Below, piece after piece: positions 51,356 to 60,808 of a stretch of 64,000 bases of DNA. The stretch comes from Sphingomonadaceae bacterium (GTDB lineage: Bacteria; Pseudomonadota; Alphaproteobacteria; Sphingomonadales; Sphingomonadaceae). A program made the translations under genes and the position numbers. The notes under the pieces are model-generated. The model saw only the letters and a list, made by a program, of their open reading frames with translations, was not told where the DNA came from and made no database searches. How positions within the stretch are numbered: position 1 is the first letter of the stretch; each line of letters starts with the position of its first letter. Location of the stretch: NCBI GenBank assembly GCA_025359685.1, contig JANYEY010000083.1:1-64000 (forward strand). The letters are read 5' to 3'.

Positions 51356-52587
51356 GGAACTTCGCTTCGTCCGATCGGTAACGGCGGACGAAGCGTCAGT
51401 ATCATCACTGAGGACGCGGCGAACAGCGCGGCACCGACCAGCAAGGCGACATCGTAACTGCCGTAGTGGTCATAGGCGAGGCCGCCGAGAAGCGGGCCAA
51501 GCCCTGCGCCGATCCCGTAGAGCGCATAGAGCAGCCCATATGTCTTGCCGTAGTGCGCGCGGCCGAAGAACGAGGCGCAAAAATAGGCGGCGATGTCGTG
51601 CTCGGCCCCGCCGGCAAGACCGACCAACGCGATTGCGAATCCGCACAGCCACAGATTGTTCCCGGCACCGAGCAGGATTAGGCACGACACTGCCGGCAGC
51701 GCGAACATGAAGAAGGCCACTATCGGGCCGCGGACGCGATCGAGCAAAAAGCCGCTGGTCAAACGTCCACAGGTAACCGAAATGCCGATCAGTGCTGCCA
51801 GCGCGGCGGCCCTTGAGGCAACGATCCCACGATCGGTCAGCAGCGGTATGGTATGAATCATTACCGCCGAAACCGCGAGCGCCAGGATCAGGAATGCCGC
51901 CGCCATCTGCCAGAAGCATAGCGTCCGCACGGCCCGCGCGAATGAAAAGCTCGTATCGTCTAAACTGCTGACTCGCATGCTCGCATCCGGCGCCGTGTCC
52001 TCTGGTTCGCGGAAGAACGCGTAAGTCAGTGGTAGCCCGAGCACCAGCGGCAGCGCAGCAAGACCAAGATAGGCTGCTTGCCATCCGCCTTGCGCCATCA
52101 GAAAACGCAGATAGGTCGGTAAAGCCGCGCCGATCAGGCCGGTGCCGACCAACGACAGGCCAAGCGCCAAGCCGCGCCCGGCCACGAACCATCCAGTTAC
52201 CGCCCGGCTCCACGTCATGGTCATGGTGCCGGCCCCAAGGATCGCCACCGCGACGTAGCCAGCGTAAAATTGACTCAGTGTCCCCATCTGAGTCATGGCG
52301 GCAAACGCTGCAATCAACAAAACCTGCGACCAGAGAACCACCCGGCGCGCGCCAAAGCGATCGGCCATTGCTCCGGCAATCACGCCTGCCGCCAGACCGC
52401 CGAAGCTGAGGAACATCGGCGCGGTGGTGATCTCGGCGCGGGACCAACCAAACTGCTGGTGGAGCGGATCTACCAGCACGGAAAAGCTGTAACTAGCCAA
52501 AGGAACTGCGCCGCAGCCGGCCCCAAACGCAGTGGCTAGAACGACCGGCCATCCGCGGGCAAATTCGTGGCGCCGAACGGTGATCAA
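51352..52587 (-). CDS. MFS transporter (monocarboxylate/OFA-like)
   Basis: The 411-residue carrier has 12 predicted spans, with the ADRFGARRVVLWSQ loop 2-3 motif and SRAVTGWFVAGRGLALGLSLVGTGLIGAALP in helices 4-5, as in oxalate/formate- or monocarboxylate-type carriers; it is not of the Spinster kind. The start is a TTG overlapping the aldo/keto reductase stop (TTGA), as in the tannase gene at 9537. It ends by a 4-bp overlap with the convergent LLM gene. Probable organic-acid import. Confidence 0.83.
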   Translation of the reverse strand: MITVRRHEFARGWPVVLATAFGAGCGAVPLASYSFSVLVDPLHQQFGWSRAEITTAPMFLSFGGLAAGVIAGAMADRFGARRVVLWSQVLLIAAFAAMTQMGTLSQFYAGYVAVAILGAGTMTMTWSRAVTGWFVAGRGLALGLSLVGTGLIGAALPTYLRFLMAQGGWQAAYLGLAALPLVLGLPLTYAFFREPEDTAPDASMRVSSLDDTSFSFARAVRTLCFWQMAAAFLILALAVSAVMIHTIPLLTDRGIVASRAAALAALIGISVTCGRLTSGFLLDRVRGPIVAFFMFALPAVSCLILLGAGNNLWLCGFAIALVGLAGGAEHDIAAYFCASFFGRAHYGKTYGLLYALYGIGAGLGPLLGGLAYDHYGSYDVALLVGAALFAASSVMILTLRPPLPIGRSEVP

Positions 52588-53558
52588 GCAACGATTCCTT
52601 TGCCCGTGCTTAGCAGCAGGTCCAGCTCTGCCAGATCCTCGGCGGCAGGAGCCCAGTTGGCCGCAAAAGCATTGGCGCTGACCTGCGCCACCTTGGTTGC
52701 CCCCGCAATGACGCTCGACACTTCGGGCCGCGCAAGTAGCGCACCGATCGCAACGTCGACCATGCCAATGCCGCGGGCAGCGGCAAACGCGGCCAATGCC
52801 TCGATCTTGTCGTAGGTTGCCGCGTCGATTTCACGCCCGGCCATCCGGGTCCCCGCAGGAGCAGGCTTGTCACGGCGGTACTTGCCCGTAAGCCAGCCGT
52901 TGGCGAGCGGGAAATATGGCAGCAGACTAACTCCAACCCGAGCGCAGGCCGGAATAAATTCGGCCTCCGCGCCGCGCTCGAGCAGGCTGTAGTGGTCCTG
53001 TGCGGCAACGAACCGCGCGGTGCTAATGCTGCGCGCGATCCGGTCGGCATCGACCAGCTGCCAGCTGGCAAAGTGCGAGTGGCCGATCGCTCGCACTTTA
53101 CCTTCGACCACTAACTCATCGAGCACCGCCAGCGTCTCTTCGATCGGGGTGCGCGGATCGGGCCAATGCATTTGATAAAGGTCGATGTAGTCGGTGCCGA
53201 GCCGCCGCAAACTGGCCTCGCATGCCTGGCGGATATACTTACGGGAACCCCACCTGATTGGCCCTGCCGGGTCGAGACCCGATCCCCACTTGGTCGCGAA
53301 GATAACCTGCTGGCGGCGATCCTTGAGAATCGCGCCAAGCTGCTCTTCCGAGCCGCCATCGCCGTAGACATCGGCGGTATCATACAGCGTGATACCCGCA
53401 TCGAAAGCGGCGTCGATTATTGCTCGAGCTTCGGCCAGGCCAAGCGAACCATAGACGGTTCCGCTGGCAGCATGAACCGGTCTGGCGCCGAAGTTGTTGC
53501 AACCCAGCCCCACCGCCGAAACCTTGAGACCCGATTGGCCGATTTGCCGGTAATGCAT
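52584..53558 (-). CDS. Aldo/keto reductase
   Basis: The 324-residue NADPH-dependent (beta/alpha)8 enzyme has Asp and the catalytic Tyr in LYDTADVYGDGGSEEQLG (~57-74), Lys in IFATKWGSG (~90) and His in YQMHWPDPRTP (~132), followed by the cofactor-binding VIAGATKVAQVSANA. It reduces aldehydes or ketones, or works in reverse. First of a two-gene minus unit with the MFS carrier; a TCGCATTTCGG box is ~137 bp upstream in the gap shared with the second TonB receptor. Confidence 0.88.
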   Translation of the reverse strand: MHYRQIGQSGLKVSAVGLGCNNFGARPVHAASGTVYGSLGLAEARAIIDAAFDAGITLYDTADVYGDGGSEEQLGAILKDRRQQVIFATKWGSGLDPAGPIRWGSRKYIRQACEASLRRLGTDYIDLYQMHWPDPRTPIEETLAVLDELVVEGKVRAIGHSHFASWQLVDADRIARSISTARFVAAQDHYSLLERGAEAEFIPACARVGVSLLPYFPLANGWLTGKYRRDKPAPAGTRMAGREIDAATYDKIEALAAFAAARGIGMVDVAIGALLARPEVSSVIAGATKVAQVSANAFAANWAPAAEDLAELDLLLSTGKGIVA

Positions 53559-53857
53559 TCAGGTGTCCTTACAGCTGCAAGTGAAGACTACCTCTGCTTC
53601 TTTGCAGATCGATCGGGCGGCGCAATTCTACCCGTCAATCGGGCTTTGATCTTGCTTTGTCGTTATGTGCGCTGCGCATGGCCGGTTGCGATATTCGCAT
53701 TTCGGGACCGCTTTACCCGATTGCTGGTCAAACCCGGAACCCCCGCTTGTTTAACATTGTTGCGCTGCGCCAAGTTCAAAAAGCGAAAGAAGTCCCAAAC
53801 TTCCACGCTTCAGGGCCAACCGTTTCTATATCGCTGCACTTTTGAGGGGTTTCATCC
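53559..53857. other. 299-bp divergent intergenic region
   Basis: The longest gene-free stretch between genes in the right half. It contains one island-type operator at 53694-53707 and a GAGGGG ribosome-binding site directly before the TonB receptor ATG. No small ORF with convincing coding signal, tRNA or terminator was recognised. Confidence 0.5.
53694..53707 (+). promoter_or_regulatory. CCGCATAGCGG-type operator, copy 8
   Basis: TTCGCATTTCGGGA differs from copy 1 (CCGCATTTCGGGT) at the edges only and keeps the GCAT-CGGG arrangement. It is between the aldo/keto reductase and TonB receptor genes, 151 bp from the latter. Confidence 0.45.
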
Positions 53858-56431
53858 ATGAAGAAGATACATCTGACCGCATTGCTCGGCGCGACCGCGT
53901 TTACCGCAATGTTTCCTAGCGAAGCTGCCTATGCGCAGGCTGCGGCACAAACCGCTACGCCCGCTGCCGACGATGACAGTGCCAGCGACGATTCGATCAT
54001 CACCGTCACTGCGCGCAAGCGTGATGAATCGATCGTGGACGTGCCTTTGGCAATCTCGGTGGTCGGAGAGGCGAAGCTGGAGCGACTGAATCTCAAATCG
54101 ACCAGGGACATCGCAAACTACGTTCCCGGTCTTGAATTCAGCGATTTCACGCAAGGCAATTCGCGCAACGATCGCGGTGCGAACCGGACGATCATCTTCC
54201 GCGGGCTGAACCTGGCCAACAATGGCGGCAGTACCACTCAAGCGGCCTCGGTATTTCTGGACGGTGCGGCGGTGATCGGCAACGAAATCCCGGCCAGCCT
54301 CGATATCGGCGCGGTCGAAGTGCTGCGCGGCCCGCAGAGTGTTTATTTCGGACGCGCTTCGATGACGGGGGCGATCTCCTATCGCACCAAGGCGATCCCC
54401 AATCATCTCGAAGTCGCCGCGAATATGGAACTCGCAGAACGCAAGGGGTTCAGGCTCGAAGCGAGCCTTGCCGGACCGCTTGTAACCGACGTCCTCGGCT
54501 TCCGGGTCAGCGGGCTTTATGAAACAAACGATGGGTACATCAAAAATGCCTATGATCCGAGCGGACCAAAGCTCGGGGCCCGTTCGCGTCGGTCGGTGTC
54601 GGGAACGCTCGGCTTCACTCCAACTCCCACGATCGATATCAAGCTTTATGCCAATTACTTCGAGGACGAAGACGGCCCCTCGGCGACGGTGAATATCTTC
54701 CCGGACGCGCAGTATGCCGGGACCGCGACAACACAAGGCGCATTGGTTAACCTGGGTACAGTGACCAACTGCATTCGCGGGGTCAACGCCACGCTGAATG
54801 GTGCCACCACGCTGGCCCGGGCTACGATTTGCGGACCTGTGCCTGACGTCTCGCATGCCATCGCTTACTCCCGCACCGACATTCCTACCGAAATTTCATC
54901 GGTCATTTTCGGCCTCAATCCGTTCATCAAAGCCGAACACTTCAAACGGATGGCCGGACAACAGCGTCACGCGTTCAATTCCCACGCGACGATCAACTTC
55001 GACCTCAGCGACAATCTCAAATTGCAGTCAATCACCGGTTATCACGTCTCGACCATTGTGCTGGCCGTCGACGGTGCCGCACAGCCGATCCAGCCGACAT
55101 CTGCGTTCAGCGTGTTGTTCTTCGGATTGACCAGCAAGTTCAAGGATTTCAGCCAGGAAATCAGGTTGAGTTCGAACCCCAAGAAATCGTTCAGCTGGAC
55201 CATCGGTGCGAACTACATCAACGCCGATATCCTTTCGGAAGCGTTCAACAGCTTCTTCACAAATACGCAGCCGACCTTGGCCAATCCGACCCCTGTCCAG
55301 ACCACCAACGGAGCGTCGGGCGCATTCAATGTCGCTGAAAACAGGGCGAAGACCTATGGCTTTTTCGCCGGCGCCTATTTCAAGACGATGGACGACCGCC
55401 TTACGTTGAGCGCAGAAGCGCGCTACCAGATCGATAAGCGCTTCACCCAGACACTGGCACCGGCCACTTTGGCAGTGGTGACGACTTCGCCTATCCTCAA
55501 CAAGGAATTCAAGGCATTCTATCCTCGCGTATCGATCGACTATGATGTCGGCGGCGGGAAAAAGATTTATGCTTCCTATGCCAAAGGTGGCCGGCCTGGC
55601 GGCTTCAACTCCGGCCTTCTGAGCTTCCTCGATCCCAACAACTCCCGTTATGCGACCTGTGGGTGCTATACCGCCGCGGTTGCCCAGATTACGCAGCTGT
55701 TCGGTGTCACCAGCCCAGATTACAAACAGGAAGGCCTGTCGATCGGCGAACTCGGCTTCAAAGGATATCTGGACAACAATCGGGGCTATTTCGATTTCAA
55801 TCTCTACTACGGGCAGGTCAGCAATCAGCAGGTGACGCAGGCTCAGGTTATTACCGCGCTGGTGCCGCCCACTACCCTGAGCATCATCACCAATACCGGC
55901 AAGACCGAGATTTTCGGGTTGGAATTCACCGGAAACTACCGTTTCACTCCTGAGCTTTCGCTAGACACGACATTCGCATGGAACCACACCAAACGCTTGA
56001 GCTACATCGACAATGCTCCGGGCACGATCGCGATTTACGGCTTTTCGGACTTCAAGGGTTTGAAGCTGCCGTTAGCACCCGAAATCAGCGGTTCGGCTGT
56101 GTTGTCGTATGAGCGTTCGAAATCGGATAGCTGGTCCCCGCTTGGCAGCATTGCGTTCGTCTATCGCGGCAAACAATGGGCCGATATCGGCAACTTTGCC
56201 TATATTCCGGGACGTGCAACGGTCGACCTTCACGCCGGCGCCAAGAACGGCAACTTCCGGATCGAAGCGTTCGTGAGCAACCTGTTCAACAACAAGACCT
56301 ACCCCGGCGGCAACATCGCAGCCGAATTCGGCATCAACCAGGTCGGCGGGATCCGCTCGCAGTACAGCGGCTTCTTCGGTGCCTATGCCGAACCGCGCAC
56401 CTTCGGCATCCGGATGGGAGCCAGCTTCTAA
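53858..56431 (+). CDS. TonB-dependent outer-membrane receptor
   Basis: The 857-residue protein has a signal peptide (...EAAYAQA), a TonB-box-like IITVTARKRDES, a plug with DVPLAISVVGEAKLERLNLKSTRD and VLRGPQSVYFGRASMTGAISYRT, and a long beta-barrel ending GASF. It imports a substrate across the outer membrane and is related to the receptor at 31307 but clearly diverged. It is transcribed alone and followed by a strong terminator at 56458. Flanked by an aldo/keto reductase/MFS unit and a tannase-family gene, it is likely part of the same uptake system. Confidence 0.93.
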   Translation: MKKIHLTALLGATAFTAMFPSEAAYAQAAAQTATPAADDDSASDDSIITVTARKRDESIVDVPLAISVVGEAKLERLNLKSTRDIANYVPGLEFSDFTQGNSRNDRGANRTIIFRGLNLANNGGSTTQAASVFLDGAAVIGNEIPASLDIGAVEVLRGPQSVYFGRASMTGAISYRTKAIPNHLEVAANMELAERKGFRLEASLAGPLVTDVLGFRVSGLYETNDGYIKNAYDPSGPKLGARSRRSVSGTLGFTPTPTIDIKLYANYFEDEDGPSATVNIFPDAQYAGTATTQGALVNLGTVTNCIRGVNATLNGATTLARATICGPVPDVSHAIAYSRTDIPTEISSVIFGLNPFIKAEHFKRMAGQQRHAFNSHATINFDLSDNLKLQSITGYHVSTIVLAVDGAAQPIQPTSAFSVLFFGLTSKFKDFSQEIRLSSNPKKSFSWTIGANYINADILSEAFNSFFTNTQPTLANPTPVQTTNGASGAFNVAENRAKTYGFFAGAYFKTMDDRLTLSAEARYQIDKRFTQTLAPATLAVVTTSPILNKEFKAFYPRVSIDYDVGGGKKIYASYAKGGRPGGFNSGLLSFLDPNNSRYATCGCYTAAVAQITQLFGVTSPDYKQEGLSIGELGFKGYLDNNRGYFDFNLYYGQVSNQQVTQAQVITALVPPTTLSIITNTGKTEIFGLEFTGNYRFTPELSLDTTFAWNHTKRLSYIDNAPGTIAIYGFSDFKGLKLPLAPEISGSAVLSYERSKSDSWSPLGSIAFVYRGKQWADIGNFAYIPGRATVDLHAGAKNGNFRIEAFVSNLFNNKTYPGGNIAAEFGINQVGGIRSQYSGFFGAYAEPRTFGIRMGASF

Positions 56432-56457
56432 CACCCACCTCCCTCGGGTGGACCAAG

Positions 56458-56494
56458 GGGCCCGTCACGGAAGTGGCGGGCCCTGTTGGTTTTG
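56458..56494 (+). terminator. Rho-independent terminator after the TonB receptor
   Basis: GGGCCCGTCAC at 56458-56468 pairs with GTGGCGGGCCC at 56473-56483 around a GGAA tetraloop, with one T-G pair, and is followed by TGTTGGTTTT. It lies 27 bp after the receptor stop. A smaller CCACC/GGTGG hairpin is just before it. Confidence 0.85.
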
Positions 56495-56560
56495 AGAGTG
56501 AACGTTGGCCTCGGCACGAGATGAGGCGGCAGGGATGATCGATGCCAGACTCGGCGGAAC

Positions 56561-58093
56561 CTAGTGCGGCGTGAACGGTCCCCAATTGGCGGCGTCTTTT
56601 ACATTGCCCTTGCCGCCATAGCGGGCCTGGACGGGATACGGGTAGGCCGGGCGCGAAAACTGGACATTGTCGGGCGTTAAGTACTCGGCGTAGGTCACCG
56701 GTCCGGCAAACCGGGCGAAGCGGTTGAGCTTTTGCGCCAAGACCATGTCGGGAGCCTCGCCGCGTTCGACCCAGGCTTCAAGGTAGCTCAAGTAGTCGAC
56801 CGTCTCGGCTCCGCCGCCAACTTGTGGAATGTGGTTCTCGCCCGGGATCATGAACAACCGGAAAAAATCCTGCGTAGCGGCGCGGCCGCCCATTAGGCGC
56901 TCGACCGTCTCGTAGTAGAGCGGCGGGTTGCTCGGGTATGTCGCCTCGTCGGCCCAGCCTTGATAAAGGATCAACTTCCCGCCACGGGCCTTGAACGCCC
57001 GCAGATCGGGGTTGGTGGCGTCGTTGAAAATCCACGCGTAAGGATATTTGTAGGGATTGGCGAGGTGCCAGACATAACGACCCGGCGCACCGTCTTTGCC
57101 AACATAGGCCCCCAGCCAGCCGAGTTCCGATCCTGGCATCGCACCGTTGGCATAGACGCGGGTCAACGCTGCGACCTGGTCGGGCATGAGGCAAGCCGGA
57201 GTCTTGGTCCCCGAGCAGGCGAGCTGCGCCGGCGTGAAGCTGCACCGCCGCGGATCCGAAATGAACCCGTCAGCGGCATTATCGTCGCGATCGCAGCGAG
57301 CAACGGCGGCGGCGTGAACCATGATCACGTCGTCCTGCGAGATGATCGGCTTTCCGCCGGGATTGAGAGCTGCGACACTGTCGCGAAGCGCGGGCCCCAC
57401 TTCGGGCTGCGCCGCCCCGGGCCGGCCCATGGCGGGTTCGCCCGCAATGATGCCATCGAAGTCCTGTGGAAACCGCTGCGCTTCGACCAGACCCTGACGC
57501 CCGCCAGTCGACGCGCCGAAGTAGTAGGCGTACCGGGGTTTGGCCTTGTAGAATGCCTCGGTCACCACGCGCCCGGTAATATTCGCGACATGGGTCGCCC
57601 GGAATCCGAAATCGATCTCGCCGGGCACATTGTCGATTGCCCACAGATCGTCGTAAAACGTGCCCTTATGGCCAAGGTCGGCCGCGAGGCATGCATAGCC
57701 GCGCGAGACCACGATCTGGCAACCATCGTCAAGAATGTCGCCGCAGCGCCCTCCGCAGCCAGTCTGCGCGAATTTTCCGTTCCAGGTCGAAAGCGGCAAC
57801 CACATCCTATAGCCGATGGTCGGCGCGATGCGGCCGTTGACCAGACACAGCGCGGGCATCTCGTCGGTGGCCTGCTTCGCCACCGCACTGACGATCAGCG
57901 AGGGTGCGTCGCGGGTCTGCGAAAAATCGACGTCCTTAAGCGCGGCGCAAGCCGCTGCAGCGTCTCCCGGCGGCGCACCGGTGCCGGGGGGAGTAGGCCT
58001 GGCCGCGACCGGAATTGCCGCCAATGCCATGCCCGGCTGGGCGATCAGCGCCAACACTGCTGCCCCGCCAGCAAGCTGCCGCAGCCAGGTCAT
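56561..58093 (-). CDS. Exported tannase/feruloyl esterase family protein lacking the Cys pair
   Basis: The 510-residue protein has a signal peptide (...MALA-A, ~25) and the tannase/FaeB domain with Ser195 in FGASTGGRQG, Asp382 in QGWADEATYP and His421 in PGENHIPQ. Where the paralog at 9537 has Cys-Ser and His-Cys, this one has Ala-Ser and His-Ile: both cysteines of the CS-D-HC disulfide are gone together. The triad itself remains, so it may be an esterase with another way of holding the site. It overlaps the upstream lipoprotein stop by 4 bp and ends facing the TonB receptor terminator. Confidence 0.85.
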   Translation of the reverse strand: MTWLRQLAGGAAVLALIAQPGMALAAIPVAARPTPPGTGAPPGDAAAACAALKDVDFSQTRDAPSLIVSAVAKQATDEMPALCLVNGRIAPTIGYRMWLPLSTWNGKFAQTGCGGRCGDILDDGCQIVVSRGYACLAADLGHKGTFYDDLWAIDNVPGEIDFGFRATHVANITGRVVTEAFYKAKPRYAYYFGASTGGRQGLVEAQRFPQDFDGIIAGEPAMGRPGAAQPEVGPALRDSVAALNPGGKPIISQDDVIMVHAAAVARCDRDDNAADGFISDPRRCSFTPAQLACSGTKTPACLMPDQVAALTRVYANGAMPGSELGWLGAYVGKDGAPGRYVWHLANPYKYPYAWIFNDATNPDLRAFKARGGKLILYQGWADEATYPSNPPLYYETVERLMGGRAATQDFFRLFMIPGENHIPQVGGGAETVDYLSYLEAWVERGEAPDMVLAQKLNRFARFAGPVTYAEYLTPDNVQFSRPAYPYPVQARYGGKGNVKDAANWGPFTPH

Positions 58094-58683
58094 TTTCCGG
58101 CTTTCGATTTGACCGCAGCATCGCGCTCGTCAGGCCAACCCGCGCCTAGCCCTTTGCCATCCTCGACATGCGCGATTATCTCGATCTGGGTAATCTTGCC
58201 GTTCACGATCTTAAACCGCTCAGCCTCGTGCACGGTATAAGTTCCGGCGGGCTTGGTCACCGCGACCTTGTATTCGGTATTACCGGCCTTGGTCGTGGCC
58301 GAGCCGCCTCCGTTGCTGTCTTTCAAATCGACGTCGAGCAGGAACAGCACCACCACTTCGCCCCCGCGTTCATCGACGTACATCCGCAGATCGCGCGCGC
58401 CCTCGACCATGCCGGTGCGGGCAAAGCTTTCGCGCACCTCGGTCGGTCCCTTCGCGTTGGTCAGCGCGTTTTCGGTACGGCGAACGTTGTCCGAGAGCGG
58501 AATCTTGCTGCCATCGTGCGAGATCAGGGCATCAATATAGGACTTGGCGACAAGTTCGATGCAGCTGCGACTATTATCGGTGCAGCCAGCCTTGGCCGGG
58601 CCAGCGCTGACGCTGGCTGCAGACCTGTCACATCCCGCAAGGGCGAGCAGCGCGAATGCAAATAAGGGGCGCTTGACGATCAT
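58090..58683 (-). CDS. Lipoprotein with SnoaL/NTF2-like (DUF8021-type) domain
   Basis: The 197-residue protein has a lipobox (FALLALAGC, Cys18) and then a domain beginning ELVAKSYIDALISHDGSKIPLSDNVRRTENA and ending HEAERFKIVNGKITQIEIIAH, a pattern of NTF2-like folds with a deep pocket. Such proteins are ligand binders, cyclases or hydrolases; function unknown here. It is the first gene of a unit with the tannase-family protein (4-bp overlap), so it may hold or pre-process the ester in the periplasm. Confidence 0.7.
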   Translation of the reverse strand: MIVKRPLFAFALLALAGCDRSAASVSAGPAKAGCTDNSRSCIELVAKSYIDALISHDGSKIPLSDNVRRTENALTNAKGPTEVRESFARTGMVEGARDLRMYVDERGGEVVVLFLLDVDLKDSNGGGSATTKAGNTEYKVAVTKPAGTYTVHEAERFKIVNGKITQIEIIAHVEDGKGLGAGWPDERDAAVKSKAGK

Positions 58684-58778
58684 ATCGGGGCCTTTCGCTA
58701 ATTCGAATGCAGCCTATGCCGCGCCGGCCTGCAGTCAATCGAGACGCAGCAGCGCCGCGCGCAGTGCCCATTATGTGG

Positions 58779-59672
58779 TTACAGCTCACGCAGCACGCGA
58801 AAGCCCAGGCTCGACGAGCGCATCGCCGGGGGCAAACTGAAGCGGGTGGCCGAACGCAGCGTCGACACGCTGTTGTGCCACGAACCGCCGCGGATCGAGC
58901 GTCCGGCGCAAGGTTCGACCGCTGCCGAGCCGGCAACAGCGGCAAAGCAATCTGCGGTCCATTGCCAGGCGTTGCCGTACATATCGTGAAGGCCGAACTG
59001 ATTGGCGCGGAACCTGCCGACCGGGCTGGTATAGATGTAGCCATCTCTGCACGACGGGTTGGCGCTCTTGTCGGCGGTAAATACCGCCGCGTAGAGTTGA
59101 TCGCCGCCATTGGCGCGCGTGCAGATGTCGCTTGCTTCATCGCCCCACCACCGCGCAGTCTGCGTTCCACCGCGCGCTGCATATTCCCACTCGTCCTCGC
59201 GGGGCAGACGATAGCGCTGCCCGGTGCGCGCCGAAAGCCACGCTGCATATGCAGCCGCGTCGTCCCAGCTGACACAGACGGCGGGCTCGTCGCCGCGCTG
59301 GGAAAATCCCGGCCGGGCAAAATTATATCCTGCCAGCGCGGTTGCGCTCCATTTGCCGTCAATCGCGATTGTGCAGCCATCGACCTTGCGCCCGGTAGCA
59401 CGGACGAAGGCGGCAAATTGCGCTTTGGTGACATGATATTTGCCGATGGCGAAGGGCCGCTCGAACTTCACCTTTCGCTGAGGATGCTCGAACGCGGCGA
59501 AAGCAGGTGTGCGGGCTTCGCGGGAGGTTTCGGCCTCAGTCGATCCGAGCAGTGCTGACCCGGCAGGGATTGTCACCATTTCAGGCAACGGCCCACGCGG
59601 TTTGGCCGAGATCGTTTCAGTGCCGGCGAGAAGGGTAACAATTCCGATTCCGCACATCCAGGGCTTGAGCAT
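58779..59672 (-). CDS. Exported SUMF1-domain protein
   Basis: The 297-residue protein has a signal peptide (MLKPWMCGIGIVTLLAGTETISA) and a SUMF1 domain: MVTIPAGSALLGST, KYHVTKAQFAAFVRATG, RLPREDEWEYAARGG, GLHDMYGNAWQWTAD. In the active-site region it reads IRGGSWHNSVSTLRSATR, without the FGE cysteines. It is divergent from the SUMF1 gene at 59848 and ends 95 bp from the lipoprotein gene at 58683. Related in order of motifs to the lipoprotein at 45205 rather than to the neighbouring pair. Confidence 0.83.
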   Translation of the reverse strand: MLKPWMCGIGIVTLLAGTETISAKPRGPLPEMVTIPAGSALLGSTEAETSREARTPAFAAFEHPQRKVKFERPFAIGKYHVTKAQFAAFVRATGRKVDGCTIAIDGKWSATALAGYNFARPGFSQRGDEPAVCVSWDDAAAYAAWLSARTGQRYRLPREDEWEYAARGGTQTARWWGDEASDICTRANGGDQLYAAVFTADKSANPSCRDGYIYTSPVGRFRANQFGLHDMYGNAWQWTADCFAAVAGSAAVEPCAGRSIRGGSWHNSVSTLRSATRFSLPPAMRSSSLGFRVLREL

Positions 59673-59742
59673 ACGGCCGCCTTTTTCGAGCGAATATCGG
59701 CGTTTGTTAGCCCGCGGGACAGCATCGACGTAGTTTACCTAC

Positions 59743-59763
59743 TGCTTTCACCGCATAGCGGGA
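59743..59763 (+). promoter_or_regulatory. CCGCATAGCGG-type operator, copy 9
   Basis: The segment GCTTTCACCGCATAGCGGGA is a perfect match over 20 bases to copy 7 and holds the full CCGC-ATA-GCGG repeat. It lies midway between two divergent SUMF1 genes (71 bp and 84 bp away). Confidence 0.65.
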
Positions 59764-59847
59764 CAACTCCGCTTATAGCTGTGAGCATCCACTTAGCGCA
59801 CGCATCATGGCGAAGAATGCGGAGCCCATTCCGCGCGGGAGTACCCA

Positions 59848-60795
59848 GTGGCCGGCTTGACGATTGCCTTGGCTTTGACCGCTGCAGTGGTGGCCAGCAC
59901 TGCTCCGGCCAAGGCCGTGCCGGTGATCAGGGATTGCAGCGACTGCCCCGATCTGGTCGCCGTACCGGCGGGCCGCGCTGTGCTTGGATCGACTGCGCAG
60001 GAGCGGGCAAATGCAGGGATAGTCCCGCTGTTCGGCGATCGCGAAGGACCACAATACCGAGTGATATTCGGTAAAGGCTTTCTGATCGGCCGGACAGAGG
60101 TGACGCGGGGGCAATATCGTGCGTTCATTGCCGCTACCGGCTATCCAACCGCACCCAGCTGCGGCGTCTACGATACCGCAACCGATGGCTGGGGTCCGCA
60201 GTCAGGCTACGACTGGACCAAGCCCGGCTTCGCGCAGGACGATAACCATCCAGTGGTCTGCATCAGCTATGACGATGCCCGTGCCTACGCCGCATGGCTA
60301 AGCCGCAAGACCGGCAAGTCCTACCGCCTGCCGAGCGATGCCGAATGGGAATATGCCGCGCGAGGGGGCACGACCACGCCCTGGTATTGGGGCAATGCCC
60401 CGGAAGCGGGCTGTGCAATCGCCAACTTGCTGTCGGCTGGCACCATTACCGCGCTGGGATCGCCCAAGAGCACCTCAGACCGTCTGGTCTGTGCCAATCC
60501 GCGCAACTTCACCGTACCGGTCGCGTCGTACCCGGCTAACCCGTTCGGGCTCTATGACATGGCGGGCAACGCCTTCGAATGGGTCGCCGATTGCAACAGC
60601 GCGGACAACCGCGACGGACACACCGACGGCACTGCACGCACCACCGGGGACTGCACACGGCATTATCTCAAAGGGGGTGCGTTCCACACCCCGTTCTGGC
60701 TGACCCGGTCGGCGGTGCGCGGTGCCCCGATCCCGGGAGATCTGCACATGTTCGCCGTCGGCTTCCGCGTCGCGCGATCGATCGATACCAATTGA
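59848..60795 (+). CDS. Exported SUMF1-domain protein with N-terminal CxxC
   Basis: The 315-residue protein starts at a GTG with GGGAG upstream; a signal peptide (...STAPAKA) is followed by DCSDCPDLVAVPAG, a CxxC pair, and the SUMF1 motifs GRTEVTRGQYRAFIAATG, RLPSDAEWEYAARGG and GLYDMAGNAFEWVAD. The active-site region is LKGGAFHTPFWLTRSAVRG, lacking FGE cysteines. It is 13 bp from a close paralog at 60809 and followed by cytochrome c, so the three may form a periplasmic unit. An oxidative role with electrons passed to the cytochrome is a guess. Confidence 0.83.
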   Translation: MAGLTIALALTAAVVASTAPAKAVPVIRDCSDCPDLVAVPAGRAVLGSTAQERANAGIVPLFGDREGPQYRVIFGKGFLIGRTEVTRGQYRAFIAATGYPTAPSCGVYDTATDGWGPQSGYDWTKPGFAQDDNHPVVCISYDDARAYAAWLSRKTGKSYRLPSDAEWEYAARGGTTTPWYWGNAPEAGCAIANLLSAGTITALGSPKSTSDRLVCANPRNFTVPVASYPANPFGLYDMAGNAFEWVADCNSADNRDGHTDGTARTTGDCTRHYLKGGAFHTPFWLTRSAVRGAPIPGDLHMFAVGFRVARSIDTN

Positions 60796-60808
60796 AGGGA
60801 AAATGCCG

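Noticed and set aside
56612-56628. CCGCCATAGCGGG inside the tannase gene as an operator
   Set aside because: It has an extra base in the core, is deep in the coding region and is explained by the codons for ARYGGKG.
56960-58240. 426-aa plus-strand ORF over the second tannase gene
   Set aside because: It is opposite a gene with signal peptide and full triad, and shows no domain signal.
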